DNA of 42,538 nt from Kiritimatiellia bacterium (GTDB lineage: Bacteria; Verrucomicrobiota; Kiritimatiellia; PWTM01), in the NCBI GenBank assembly GCA_026417735.1, contig JAOACR010000024.1, forward strand, positions 1-42,538. The letters run 5' to 3'. The position numbers were made by a program, and so were the translations under genes. Within the stretch, counting starts at the first letter, position 1. Every line of letters starts with the position of its first letter. A model generated the notes under the pieces. The model saw only the letters and a list, made by a program, of their open reading frames with translations, had not been told where the DNA came from and made no database searches. Of this stretch, positions 7,753-16,865 are shown in pieces.

Positions 7753-9825
7753 ATGCGCTCGACCCGATCGACCGTGTCTCGGTTCGCCGATCGTCGCAGC
7801 GGCCCGTACGGTGCGGTGTGTGCCGCGCTGCTGCTGTGCGTGAGCGGTGCACGTAGCGGGGTCACCGTCGGCATGGAGGAGCTCGACATTTCGCGGATGA
7901 CCTGCGGATGGGCGAAGCCGGTGACCAACCGAAACGTGCGGGGCGGACCGATGCAGATGGGGGGACGCGCCTTTGAGCGCGGCGTCGGCACACACGCGGA
8001 GAGCCTGCTGCGGCTTGCGCTGCCGACGCGGTCCGCGAGGTTCTGTGCGTGGGTCGGCGTGGACGACGCGGCGGGTGCGGGCCGCGGCAGCGTCGAGTTT
8101 CGGGTGCTGGGCGACGGGCGGCTTCTCTGGAGCAGCGGGCGGCTGCGCGGTGGCGAGCCACCGCGGCGGGTGGAGCTGACACTGGGCGAGATTCGGCAGC
8201 TGGTGCTGCGCGTGACCGACGGGGGTGATGGCACCACCGACGATCTGGCGAACTGGGCGGAAGCGATCTTCGAACTCGAGGGAGGAGCAATTGAGGTGCT
8301 CGATCCGGTGCCCGAGGAACCGCGGAAGATCCGCACGCCGCCGCGGCCGCGGCGGCCATGTTTCCGAGGCGCGGCGGTGGTCGGCGCTCGGCCGGGGCGG
8401 CCCTTTACCTGGACGTTGCCGCTCGAGGGAGAGCGGCCGCTGTTCGTGCGGGCGGCGGGGCTGCCGGAGGGACTGGTGCTGGACGAGTCTCGTGGCCGCA
8501 TCAGCGGCCGCGTGCCGATGCGAGCGGGCCGCTATGAGGCGTTGCTCGTCGCGTCCAATGCGTACGGCGTCACACAGCGGCGATGGCGGCTGGAGGTAGG
8601 GGAGCGGCTGGCGCTGACGCCACCGATGGGCTGGAACAGCTGGAACTGCTATGGCGCGAAGATTTCGCAAGCGATGATCGAGGCAACCGCGCGCGCGATG
8701 GCGGCGGAACGGCTGCAGGAGCTGGGGTGGACCTACATCGTGCTCGACGACGGCTGGCAACGTCACCCCGACACGCAGGACCCCGACCTGGTCGGCCCGG
8801 AACGGGACCCGCGCGGCCGGATTCTCCCCAACCGGCGGTTTCCGGACATGAGCGCGCTGGTCGCGACGATCCGTGAGCTCGGGTTCAAAGCGGGTATTTA
8901 CTCCTCCCCCGGTCCGATCACCTGCGCCGGCCACACTGGCAGCCATGGCCATGAGAGCGAGGACGCCGAGCAGTTCGCCGAATGGGGGTTCGAGTATCTG
9001 AAGTACGACTGGTGCTCCTACAGCCGAATCGCTCGCGGCAGCACGCTGCCGGAGCAGATGCGGCCCTATCTGCGCATGGCGGAGAGGCTCGCGCAGCAGC
9101 CGCGGGACATCGTCTTCAGCATCTGTCAGTACGGCGTGGGCAACGTGTCCGCGTGGGGACGAGCCGCTGGCGGTCACCTGTGGCGGACCACCGGGGACAT
9201 TGAGGACACGTGGGAAAGCGTTCGGCGGATCGGTTTTGGTCAGGCGGGGCTGGAGCCGTTTGCGGGGCCGGGCGGATGGAACGACCCCGACATGCTGGTG
9301 ATCGGACGGGTCGGGTGGGGGGAGGTGCTCCGTCCCTCGCGTCTGACCCCGAATGAGCAGTACGCGCACGTCACGCTTTGGTGTCTGCTGGCGGCACCAC
9401 TGATGCTGGGTTGCGACATGACGCAGCTCGATGATTTCACGCGGGGGCTGATCACGAACGGCGAGGTGCTGGACGTGAACCAGGATCCTCTGGGCCGTGC
9501 GGCCTCGCGTGTCGCTGTGCGCGGACCGACCCAGGTCTGGGCAAGGCCGCTGGCGGATGGTTCGGTGGCGGTGGGTCTGTTCAACCTCGACGAGGAGCCG
9601 CTGGAGGTGGAGGTCCGTTGGGGTGAGGTCGGGATCGCCGGCGCATGGGCGGTGCGGGATCTTTGGCGCGGTCAGGACCTCGGTGTGTCGACGAACGGAT
9701 GGTCAATGACGGTTGCGCGGCACGGCGCGGAGATGCTCCGGTTGACACCGGCGGATGCGACCGCCTCAAACACTCCGCCCCGCGTGCCGTGGACCTGGCA
9801 GGCCGACGCGCGGGATGGGGGGTGA
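7753..9825 (+). CDS. Secreted alpha-galactosidase: NPCBM domain plus GH27
   Basis: A 690-residue exported glycoside hydrolase. After a signal peptide (hydrophobic AVCAALLLCVSGA, about residues 20-35) comes an NPCBM carbohydrate-binding module (about 40-180, with GGRAFERGVGTHAESLL). A short putative Ig-like segment follows (about 215-285, with GLPEGLVLDESRGRISG). The GH27 barrel starts at LTPPMGWNSWNCYG. The predicted nucleophile is Asp419 in KYDWC and the acid/base is Asp482 in TTGDIEDTW. A C-terminal beta domain closes the protein. It would release alpha-galactose from plant or algal glycans outside the cytoplasm. It starts 3 bases after folK, an unusual partner, so the pairing may reflect packing rather than function. 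Confidence 0.92.
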   Translation: MRSTRSTVSRFADRRSGPYGAVCAALLLCVSGARSGVTVGMEELDISRMTCGWAKPVTNRNVRGGPMQMGGRAFERGVGTHAESLLRLALPTRSARFCAWVGVDDAAGAGRGSVEFRVLGDGRLLWSSGRLRGGEPPRRVELTLGEIRQLVLRVTDGGDGTTDDLANWAEAIFELEGGAIEVLDPVPEEPRKIRTPPRPRRPCFRGAAVVGARPGRPFTWTLPLEGERPLFVRAAGLPEGLVLDESRGRISGRVPMRAGRYEALLVASNAYGVTQRRWRLEVGERLALTPPMGWNSWNCYGAKISQAMIEATARAMAAERLQELGWTYIVLDDGWQRHPDTQDPDLVGPERDPRGRILPNRRFPDMSALVATIRELGFKAGIYSSPGPITCAGHTGSHGHESEDAEQFAEWGFEYLKYDWCSYSRIARGSTLPEQMRPYLRMAERLAQQPRDIVFSICQYGVGNVSAWGRAAGGHLWRTTGDIEDTWESVRRIGFGQAGLEPFAGPGGWNDPDMLVIGRVGWGEVLRPSRLTPNEQYAHVTLWCLLAAPLMLGCDMTQLDDFTRGLITNGEVLDVNQDPLGRAASRVAVRGPTQVWARPLADGSVAVGLFNLDEEPLEVEVRWGEVGIAGAWAVRDLWRGQDLGVSTNGWSMTVARHGAEMLRLTPADATASNTPPRVPWTWQADARDGG

Positions 9826-9837
9826 GCGGTCGCGCGG

Positions 9838-10974
9838 TCACCGGGCGGTCCGCGGGCCGGCGGAGTCACGTCTGCGGGAGGGTCGCGGATCAGGGCAGAA
9901 CCAGCGGACGCCACCGGGCCCGCGCAACCAGGCGCCGCGCGTCGTCCAACGGATCACCGCGCCCGGCGCCAGCGGTGTCTTGCTGCGGCCGCCGCGCATG
10001 TCCACCACAAAGGTCGGCATCGCGAGGCCGCTGAGCCGACCGCGCAGCGTTTCGACCAGATGCAGCGCGCGCCGCAGCGGGACCCGGAAGTGACCGGCGC
10101 CGCGCACAGGATCACAATGCAGCAGGTAGTAGGGACGGACGCGCGCGCGGACCAGCCCGCGAAACAGTGCCCCCAGCGTTTCGACGGTGTCGTTCACGCC
10201 GCGGAGCAACACAGTCTGGTTGCCGAGCGGAATGCCTGCATCGACGAGCCGGCCGCAGGCGGCCAGCGCGGCGGCGGTGAGTTCAGCGGGATGATTGAAA
10301 TGGGTGTGCACCCATAGCGGCGCATGGCGGCGAAGCATCCGGCAGAGTGCGCGGGTGATGCGCATCGGCAGCACCACCGGCATCCGTGTACCGAGCCGGA
10401 GCACCTCCAGACTGGGCACGGAACGAAACGCGGCCAGCAACCGGTCCAGCTCGGCATCCTCCAGCGTGAGCGGGTCCCCGCCGGTGATGAGCAGTTCACG
10501 AACCTCCGGGTGCTGGCGGAGCCAGCGGACCGCGGCAGTGGGGTTGCGAGGCGGCGGATCGCCCAGCTCGTTGCGCCGCGTACAGTGCCGGCAGCGCACC
10601 GCGCACTCGCCAGTCGCCCAGAATGCGGCGCGGTCCCTATAACGGCGCACCAGCCCCGGTGCGACACGGTGGCCGAGCTCGTCGAACGGGTCGGGCGGCA
10701 GGCGCTGCTCGGTCAGTTCCTCGCGCGAGGGCACGCACTGGCGGGCGATGGGGTCGGTCGGCGCGAGGCGGCGGATGAGCGAGGCGTAGTAGCGCGTCAC
10801 CGCCATCCGCCAGCCGGTTCGTGCAGGTTCGACCGCCCAGTCGCCCTCGAAGGGGCGGCCGAGAAAGGCGGAAAGCTCTTCGAGCGAGCACAACCGTTGG
10901 CGCCACTGCGCCCGCCAGCCGCGGCCGGCGGGCGGCCGCGCTGCGGTGGGGGGTGCTCCAGTCGGCGGGCTCAC
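9838..10974 (-). CDS. KamA-family radical SAM lysine aminomutase (lysine 2,3-aminomutase / EpmB-like)
   Basis: A 378-residue PLP-dependent radical SAM enzyme that moves an amino group from C2 to C3 of lysine. The cluster motif is Cys124-x3-Cys128-x2-Cys131 (ECAVRCRHC), followed by LLITGGDPL. The PLP lysine is probably Lys333 in DMRGGRSK. Members act either on free lysine or on the elongation factor P lysine (EpmB). With no EF-P or EpmA gene nearby, the two cannot be separated here. It starts with GTG at 10974, overlapping the folE stop (GTGA), and is the last gene of the minus-strand operon. It converges with galA, only 12 bases away. Confidence 0.88.
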   Translation of the reverse strand: MSPPTGAPPTAARPPAGRGWRAQWRQRLCSLEELSAFLGRPFEGDWAVEPARTGWRMAVTRYYASLIRRLAPTDPIARQCVPSREELTEQRLPPDPFDELGHRVAPGLVRRYRDRAAFWATGECAVRCRHCTRRNELGDPPPRNPTAAVRWLRQHPEVRELLITGGDPLTLEDAELDRLLAAFRSVPSLEVLRLGTRMPVVLPMRITRALCRMLRRHAPLWVHTHFNHPAELTAAALAACGRLVDAGIPLGNQTVLLRGVNDTVETLGALFRGLVRARVRPYYLLHCDPVRGAGHFRVPLRRALHLVETLRGRLSGLAMPTFVVDMRGGRSKTPLAPGAVIRWTTRGAWLRGPGGVRWFCPDPRPSRRRDSAGPRTAR

Positions 10975-11561
10975 GTGGCGGAGCGGTGGATCAAACTCAG
11001 AAACTCGGTGCGGGTCGCCGGCGAATTGTGAAAACTGCCGAGCATCGCGGACGTCACCATCACCGAGTTTTGTTTCTCGACGCCGCGCATCATCATGCAG
11101 AGATGCCGGGCCTCGATCACCACACCCACGCCTTCCGGCTTCAGGTGGTCCATCACCAGCCGTGCGATCTGGTGGGTGAGCCGTTCTTGGATCTGAAGGC
11201 GCCGCGCGAAAATTTCCGCAATGCGCGCGAGCTTGCTGACGCCGATGACCCGGCCGCGCGGGATGTATCCGATGTGGCAGCGGCCGAAGAAGGGCAACAG
11301 GTGATGTTCGCAGAGACTGAAAATTTCGATGTCGCGAACGATGACCATGTGGTTGGCCTCGCTCTCGAACACCGCGCGGTTCACGATCTCATCGGGATCC
11401 TCCGCATAGCCTTTCGTCAGGAACGTCCAGGCGCGCGCGACGCGCTCGGGTGTCCGCGCCAGTCCCTCCCGCGCGGGGTCTTCACCGATCGCGCGCAGCA
11501 GTTCGCGCGTCAGTTGTTCGATGCTCTCGATCCGGCGGGCGTTGCTGGATGTCGGGTCCAT
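10971..11561 (-). CDS. folE: GTP cyclohydrolase I
   Basis: It opens GTP to 7,8-dihydroneopterin triphosphate, the first step of folate and tetrahydropterin synthesis. The 196-residue protein has the zinc ligands Cys84 and His87 ([10 protein letters not shown]) and Cys155 ([11 protein letters not shown]), plus [16 protein letters not shown], all hallmarks of the type IA enzyme. The ATG overlaps the preceding DUF3999 stop by one base (TGATG). The stop overlaps the downstream aminomutase start. Product could feed folate (folK is at 7222) or queuosine precursors (tgt starts the same gene run); this link is inference. Confidence 0.95.
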   Translation of the reverse strand: MDPTSSNARRIESIEQLTRELLRAIGEDPAREGLARTPERVARAWTFLTKGYAEDPDEIVNRAVFESEANHMVIVRDIEIFSLCEHHLLPFFGRCHIGYIPRGRVIGVSKLARIAEIFARRLQIQERLTHQIARLVMDHLKPEGVGVVIEARHLCMMMRGVEKQNSVMVTSAMLGSFHNSPATRTEFLSLIHRSAT

Positions 11562-12880
11562 CAGTTACCTCTCTTTCTCTGACTTCGGCGCGCGGGCGTC
11601 TCCTCCGCACCGACCGGTGGGCGCAGCAGCCGGATGATCACGGCGAGGATCGCTGTGGCGGCCACGCCAACCATCAGCACCGCAACGGCGCTGCTCCCGC
11701 CGGATACGGCGCCGGGGCGGTGCCGCGGATTTCGCTCGCGCGTCCCGAGCTCCCGAATCGGGAGGTTCGCAATGGCCGACGCCTCAAGCCGGCGCGACAA
11801 GTCGTGCTCCGGCGCGCGGACATCGGCGGCTCCATAGTGCAGCACGGCGGGCCCGTCGGCGAGCGGCTCGATCACCAGCCATGCGACGCGCCGCCACGCG
11901 CGGACGCGCACATCGGCGAGTGGGGGATCATCGCCGCGAAAGATGTCAATGCGCCAGTAGCGCCCTCCTCCGGCCACATTCACTCGGGCGCTCATCTGCG
12001 TTCTGACGCGGTGAATGGATTCCGAGGCGGCCAGCATCCACTGGCCGGTGGGATGAGTTGCGGCCCACACGATGACCGGCCGCGCATACTCGCCGGCGGC
12101 CTCGATCTCAATGAGGTGCAGCGGCGTGGTGCGGATGCCCGTGTCGAAGAGGAGTGATTGCCACATCGGCCGGTCCGTCGGCGGGGTGAGCGGGGTCCAT
12201 TTCACGATCTCCAACGGCGGATCGGCTGCGCCGGCCGGTGCCGGGAGCACCTCGAGGCGATCCAAGGAGGGGGGCTCCCCGACACGACGCGCATCGGGAC
12301 CGATGCGGATCCGCAGCCGGGGGAAGTCGGCGGGGGAATAGCGGACCAACTCGCTCTGCACCCGATCGCCCTCGTGCGGCAGCCGCAGAATGTGGCCGGC
12401 CGCCACGGTGGCCCACTCGCCCTCTTCGTCGGCACCTTGGATGGTGACCGGCCGAATCCAGTCGTCGCCGCGCAGGAGGATTCGGACTGCCGTGTGGACG
12501 GGCCGGTGCTGCGCGGTGGAAGGATCCAGCTGTACATCCAGGCGCAGCGTGCCGGGGGGCTCGGTGGTGGAGAGGTTGAGCACTCGTGCGCGCAGGGGAA
12601 CGGCGACGGTCCGGGGTGGCGGTTCGCACCAAACGATGCACGGCCAGACACGGTCGGCCGCATCGAACACGCGTAGATCGACGGCCGGTCCCTCGACGCA
12701 GCCGTCGTAGATGTCCCCTGTGATGCGCACGCGAAAACGTTCCCCGGCCCGAGCGTCGTCAAGGATCGGTTGTCGCCACTCGAACTGCGCGGGCACGGGC
12801 GGCACGGCGGCGCGGCCGGCCGGCGGGAGCGGCGCGGCCGGCACCAGCGCGACGGCAAGCAGAAACGACGAACCCTTCAC
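11561..12880 (-). CDS. DUF3999 family exported membrane-anchored protein
   Basis: A 439-residue protein of unknown function. A GTG start at 12880, overlapping the DUF2339 stop (GTGA), gives a signal peptide ([17 protein letters not shown]). A long beta-rich periplasmic part follows. One transmembrane helix ([22 protein letters not shown]) lies near the C-terminus, then a basic tail. DUF3999 proteins typically sit directly after DUF2339 membrane proteins, as here. That constant pairing suggests one envelope complex, possibly linked to polysaccharide or cell-wall processing, but no reaction is known. The frame stays open to 13300 but the upstream part would be antisense-like and is not used. 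Confidence 0.8.
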   Translation of the reverse strand: MKGSSFLLAVALVPAAPLPPAGRAAVPPVPAQFEWRQPILDDARAGERFRVRITGDIYDGCVEGPAVDLRVFDAADRVWPCIVWCEPPPRTVAVPLRARVLNLSTTEPPGTLRLDVQLDPSTAQHRPVHTAVRILLRGDDWIRPVTIQGADEEGEWATVAAGHILRLPHEGDRVQSELVRYSPADFPRLRIRIGPDARRVGEPPSLDRLEVLPAPAGAADPPLEIVKWTPLTPPTDRPMWQSLLFDTGIRTTPLHLIEIEAAGEYARPVIVWAATHPTGQWMLAASESIHRVRTQMSARVNVAGGGRYWRIDIFRGDDPPLADVRVRAWRRVAWLVIEPLADGPAVLHYGAADVRAPEHDLSRRLEASAIANLPIRELGTRERNPRHRPGAVSGGSSAVAVLMVGVAATAILAVIIRLLRPPVGAEETPARRSQRKRGN

Positions 12881-15108
12881 GGTGGTCCGGCCTCCGAGTG
12901 GGTCGCAAGCCGCGTTCTCGCGACGCTCTGGTAGAGGTACGAGAGACCCACCAGTGCTGTTCCTGCCGTGAGGAATGCCGCAACGCGGTGGAGGCCGTCC
13001 AACGCCGCAATGTCCAGCAGGAACAGTTTTGTGGTCGCCACCGTAAACACCAGCAGACCCAGTTGCCGCAGATGGGCACGGCGCGTTGCCAGCCCCGCAA
13101 TCACCAGCGCCAACGCGGCCGCCACCCACCAGATGGTGATGTATGAGGAGCGCCAACCGCGCCCGGTGCGAGCAAGCTCCAGCGTGACGGTGATGATCGC
13201 GGCGACGAGCGCGGCGACCTGCGGTGCGGTGGTCCATCCCCGGGGCGCGCCGGTGCGGCGACCGGCGGCGGCGAACGCGAGGGCCATCGTGCCCAGCCAC
13301 GACCAGACCACGACGGCGCGAAAAGGGGCGATGTTTGCAAGGTGCAGGCGGGTCAGCGGCAGGTCCACCATCACCAGCTTGAGCGCGGCGGCGAGCAGCA
13401 GCGCCCGGGCGAAGAGCTCGGCCCGGTCGGCCGTTTCGCGTCGTGCGATCGTGGAGAACGCGAGGGCGAGCATCACGAGGGTCGCCGTGGTGATCGCTGC
13501 GCCGACGGGGTCACGCCAGCCGCGCCACCAGCCCACATCAGCCCATACCGCGGCGGCCGCCGCCAGCAGTGCCGCGGAGAGCCACGTCAGGGTCGGGCGC
13601 TCTGCCGCGGACGCGCGCGGCATGCGCCGCGATGGCCCAAGCCCCGCGAGCGCGACAGCGCCCAGCAGACTCACCGCGAAGCGCGCGTTCAGAAACAGGC
13701 GGGGCGGCTCCGGATACAGCGTGGCGTCGTACAGCAGCGATTTGCCCAGCCCGGCCACGCACATCATCACCGACGTTTCGCGCAGCAGCGGGATCTCGAG
13801 GTGACCGCCGAACCGTGCGATGAGTGCGCCGCCAAGAATCCAGCCCGCGGAGACCCATGCGCCGTCGAGCTGCGCGGGCAGCGCGAGCGCCGCGAACATC
13901 AGCGCGGCGAGCAATCGAACGGCGACCGGTGCGGAGGCCAACCCGAGCCGCCGCCGCAGGCCCAGCGCCCATCCAAGGTGCGCAACTGCTGCGGTGAGCA
14001 GCGCGGTACCGAACCAACCGGCGAGGTCGGATGTGTCGAACCAGTGCGCGAGCGCGCCCAGCAGCGCCAGAGAGTTCAGCGCCAGCAGCGCACCGGCGGG
14101 GCGGTGGTGGAGACGGTCCGCGCTCGCCGCCACCTGCGCCCACAGAATCGCGGCGATCGCGGTTCCGCGAATGCTGTGCCCCTCCCCGAGACCCGACCAC
14201 CCGCTGCCCACCGCGATCGTGTACTGCAGCCAGGACAGCGCAAACATTTGGACCCCCAGCGAGGCCCAACGATGGCGTGCGATCAGCGCCAGCACCGGCA
14301 AATTGATGAGCGCGACGATCGCGAGTACGAAGAGACCCTGAGGCCGGTCCACCGTGGCGATGAACGGCGAGCCGTGCGCCCCCAGCACCGCGAGCGCGGC
14401 GATGACCGGGCTGCGGTACAGCGAGGCCAGCGCGAACACAGCGGCAGAGACGAGCAACAGTGCCACAAAGGCGACTGTCGGGCCGAGCAAGCCGTACCGT
14501 GCGCTGGCGGCGTACACGCTGTAGTACAGCAGACCGGCCCCGCCACCGGTGAGCAGGCGGGCGAGCGCAGTCGGCGGCTGCGGCCGCAGCGCGAGGCGAT
14601 GGCCCACGACCACCATGCCGGCTCCGGCCAGCACACCGGCGGCGACGCGGATCTCCGGCCCGAGCCACGCGCGCTGGATTGCGTAGACGACAAAGAACGC
14701 CACACCCAGCATCAACGCGACGACTCCCGCCCAGGCCGCGGCGCGGCCGCCGAGCGTTTCTTCGATCGCGGGGGAGGCGCAAGCGGTCGTCGCCGGCGGC
14801 GGCGGTGGGAACATGGACGGCGGTGCGCGCTCGGCGGCGCGCGGGGGCGTGGCGGGCGATGAGGTCGAATCGGGGTGACGAAGCGGCGCACAGGGGCCGC
14901 CGGGAAGGGGCGGCGGGCCGCCGGGCCCGGTCAGTCCGCGCCGGAGCCCCTCCATCTCCTTCCGAAGCTCGTCGAGGCGGGTGGAGAGCCGGGATGAATG
15001 AACGAGCGCCCAAATGGACAAGGCCAGAGGCAACCCCACAAGGCCGAGCACGAACAGCAGCAGAAGCGCCCCCGTCACGTGCGGATCATACCGCTGCCGG
15101 TACCGCAC
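12877..15108 (-). CDS. DUF2339 family polytopic membrane protein
   Basis: A 743-residue membrane protein. An N-terminal helix (LLLLFVLGLVGLPLALSIWAL) precedes a short helical stretch (LSTRLDELRKEMEGLRRGL) and a Pro-rich linker (about 60-110). Many hydrophobic helices then run to the C-terminus, starting at AAAWAGVVALMLGVAFFVVYA. This is the DUF2339 layout. The function is unknown. It is paired with DUF3999 through a four-base overlap and follows recJ by 33 bases. Translation could also begin at a GTG near 15078; the ATG is kept as default. Confidence 0.82.
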   Translation of the reverse strand: MRYRQRYDPHVTGALLLLFVLGLVGLPLALSIWALVHSSRLSTRLDELRKEMEGLRRGLTGPGGPPPLPGGPCAPLRHPDSTSSPATPPRAAERAPPSMFPPPPPATTACASPAIEETLGGRAAAWAGVVALMLGVAFFVVYAIQRAWLGPEIRVAAGVLAGAGMVVVGHRLALRPQPPTALARLLTGGGAGLLYYSVYAASARYGLLGPTVAFVALLLVSAAVFALASLYRSPVIAALAVLGAHGSPFIATVDRPQGLFVLAIVALINLPVLALIARHRWASLGVQMFALSWLQYTIAVGSGWSGLGEGHSIRGTAIAAILWAQVAASADRLHHRPAGALLALNSLALLGALAHWFDTSDLAGWFGTALLTAAVAHLGWALGLRRRLGLASAPVAVRLLAALMFAALALPAQLDGAWVSAGWILGGALIARFGGHLEIPLLRETSVMMCVAGLGKSLLYDATLYPEPPRLFLNARFAVSLLGAVALAGLGPSRRMPRASAAERPTLTWLSAALLAAAAAVWADVGWWRGWRDPVGAAITTATLVMLALAFSTIARRETADRAELFARALLLAAALKLVMVDLPLTRLHLANIAPFRAVVVWSWLGTMALAFAAAGRRTGAPRGWTTAPQVAALVAAIITVTLELARTGRGWRSSYITIWWVAAALALVIAGLATRRAHLRQLGLLVFTVATTKLFLLDIAALDGLHRVAAFLTAGTALVGLSYLYQSVARTRLATHSEAGPP

Positions 15109-15141
15109 GCAATCGGTGCCGGCGGTGCGTTCCGGCTGTTT

Positions 15142-16848
15142 TCATGGTGCCGGCCCGTAGCCGCGCCAGTCGACCACTTGCAGATCCGCCTCGGCGCGAC
15201 CGTCTCGCTCCCGTCGTTTCAGCTCGACGGCCACGTCCACCGCACCCGCGGGTTGCGGCTCGCCGGCCCGATGAAATGCCACCGCGCGACACCGATGCGA
15301 GCCCTGGCTCAGCTCCATCATCACGTGGCGATCCTTTGCGATCTTCCAGTCGGTGATCCGTGCGCGACGGATTCCCCACACCGGTGACGGAAAGCCGTGG
15401 CCGTAGGGGCCGAGCCGTTCGATCCAGTCGAGCAGCTCCGCGGACACTTCGTCCAGTCGGAGGGTGGCGTCCACCTGCAGCAGCGGCTCAGGTGGCCGAC
15501 CCTGAAGGTGACGTCGCACCGCCTCGTTGAACGCCAGCGCAAATGCGGGCACCCGGCGCGGGTCGATTTCCAGACCGGCCGCCATCGCATGGCCACCGAC
15601 CCGTTGGAGATGTGCGGCGCAGTCGCGTAGCACGCCGGCGATGTCCACACCCGCGATGCCGCGCGCGGATCCGCGTGCGGTTCCGCGCTGTCCGATCGCG
15701 ATCACCACGGCCGGCCGGCGATACATTGCTACCAGTCTTGCCGCGACGATGCCGACCACCCCCGGGTGCCATCCCCGGCCGGCGGCGACCACGCCGAATT
15801 CGCGATCGGATGACGGCGTCTCTTCGATCTGACGGACGGCCTCCTCCAGCACCTCTCGTTCGAGCCGCTGGCGGCGGCGGTTGGCCTCTTCGAGCTCCGC
15901 GGCCAGCCGGGCAGCGCGAGAAGGGGCGGAGGCCAGTAGCAGCTCCAACGCGACGTCCGCCGCGCCGATTCGTCCGGCGGCGTTGATGCGCGGTGCGAGC
16001 ACAAACGCGATTTCCCACGCGCCGCGCACCGCGGTCACCTCGGCGGTCTCCATCAGCGCCGAGACGCCGGGGAGGGGGGCGGCGCTCATCGCCTCGATAC
16101 CTGCGCGGACGAGGGTCCGGTTGACATCCGTCAGCGGGACGCAGTCGGCGATCGTGCCGATGGCCGCCAACTGCAGCATCGCGCCGGCAGCGGACGGCTC
16201 CAGCGGCCGGCCGAGTCGTTCGCCGACTGCGCAGGCCACTTCCAGCGCGAGACCGACGCCCGCCACTGGTCTCGACCCCGCGGTGAGATGGGGGTTGACG
16301 ACCGCGGCGGCCGCCGGCAGACGCCCCTCGGGGAGGTGATGGTCGGTGATCACGACGTCCACGCCGGCAGAGCGCAGCTCCCGTATCGCTTCGCGTGCGG
16401 TGGTGCCGCAATCCACCGTGATGATCAGCTGCGGGGACTGGCGGCGAAGGCACCGGCGCACCGCGGCGGGACTCAGGCCATAGCCCTCGCCGATGCGGTG
16501 GGGCAGAAAGGGAGAGGCGGCGGCGCCCAGTTCGCGGAGTCGGCGCGTCAGCAGCGCGGTGGCGGTGACGCCGTCGGCGTCGAAGTCGCCAAAGATCGTG
16601 ATTCGCCGGCGGGCCCGGATCGCTGTCGCGATCAGTTCCGCGGCGCGATCGAGATCCGGCAGTGGGTGCGCAGCGCCAGGTCGCCAGGTGCAAGGCTCCA
16701 GCAGTGCGCGTGCAGCGTCGGGCGTCGGCGCGTTGCGGGCGACCAACAGCCGCGCGATCGGGACGGGGCAGCGGAGGTGCGCGACGAGGCGCCGCACCGC
16801 GGCGGCATCCGGTTTGGGCCACCGCCAGGTTCGCGCTGCGCTCCGCAT
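15142..16848 (-). CDS. recJ: Single-stranded-DNA-specific exonuclease RecJ
   Basis: A 5'-3' single-strand exonuclease of recombination and mismatch repair. Metal-binding motifs of the DHH superfamily are clear: Asp88, Asp90 and Asp92 in FGDFDADGVTATALL, VDCGTT near 146, and Asp169-His170-His171 in ITDHHLP. The DHHA1 substrate domain carries RVGGHAMAAG. A C-terminal OB-like domain closes the protein. The 568-residue length is typical. It begins 17 bases after secDF and is part of the same minus-strand run. Confidence 0.95.
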   Translation of the reverse strand: MRSAARTWRWPKPDAAAVRRLVAHLRCPVPIARLLVARNAPTPDAARALLEPCTWRPGAAHPLPDLDRAAELIATAIRARRRITIFGDFDADGVTATALLTRRLRELGAAASPFLPHRIGEGYGLSPAAVRRCLRRQSPQLIITVDCGTTAREAIRELRSAGVDVVITDHHLPEGRLPAAAAVVNPHLTAGSRPVAGVGLALEVACAVGERLGRPLEPSAAGAMLQLAAIGTIADCVPLTDVNRTLVRAGIEAMSAAPLPGVSALMETAEVTAVRGAWEIAFVLAPRINAAGRIGAADVALELLLASAPSRAARLAAELEEANRRRQRLEREVLEEAVRQIEETPSSDREFGVVAAGRGWHPGVVGIVAARLVAMYRRPAVVIAIGQRGTARGSARGIAGVDIAGVLRDCAAHLQRVGGHAMAAGLEIDPRRVPAFALAFNEAVRRHLQGRPPEPLLQVDATLRLDEVSAELLDWIERLGPYGHGFPSPVWGIRRARITDWKIAKDRHVMMELSQGSHRCRAVAFHRAGEPQPAGAVDVAVELKRRERDGRAEADLQVVDWRGYGPAP

Positions 16849-16865
16849 CGGCGGGGGGCTCGGCG

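Noticed and set aside
7054-9369. Long minus-strand open frame (771 codons) opposite folK and the alpha-galactosidase
   Set aside because: Composition is typical of a shadow frame and the plus strand has complete, motif-supported genes throughout.
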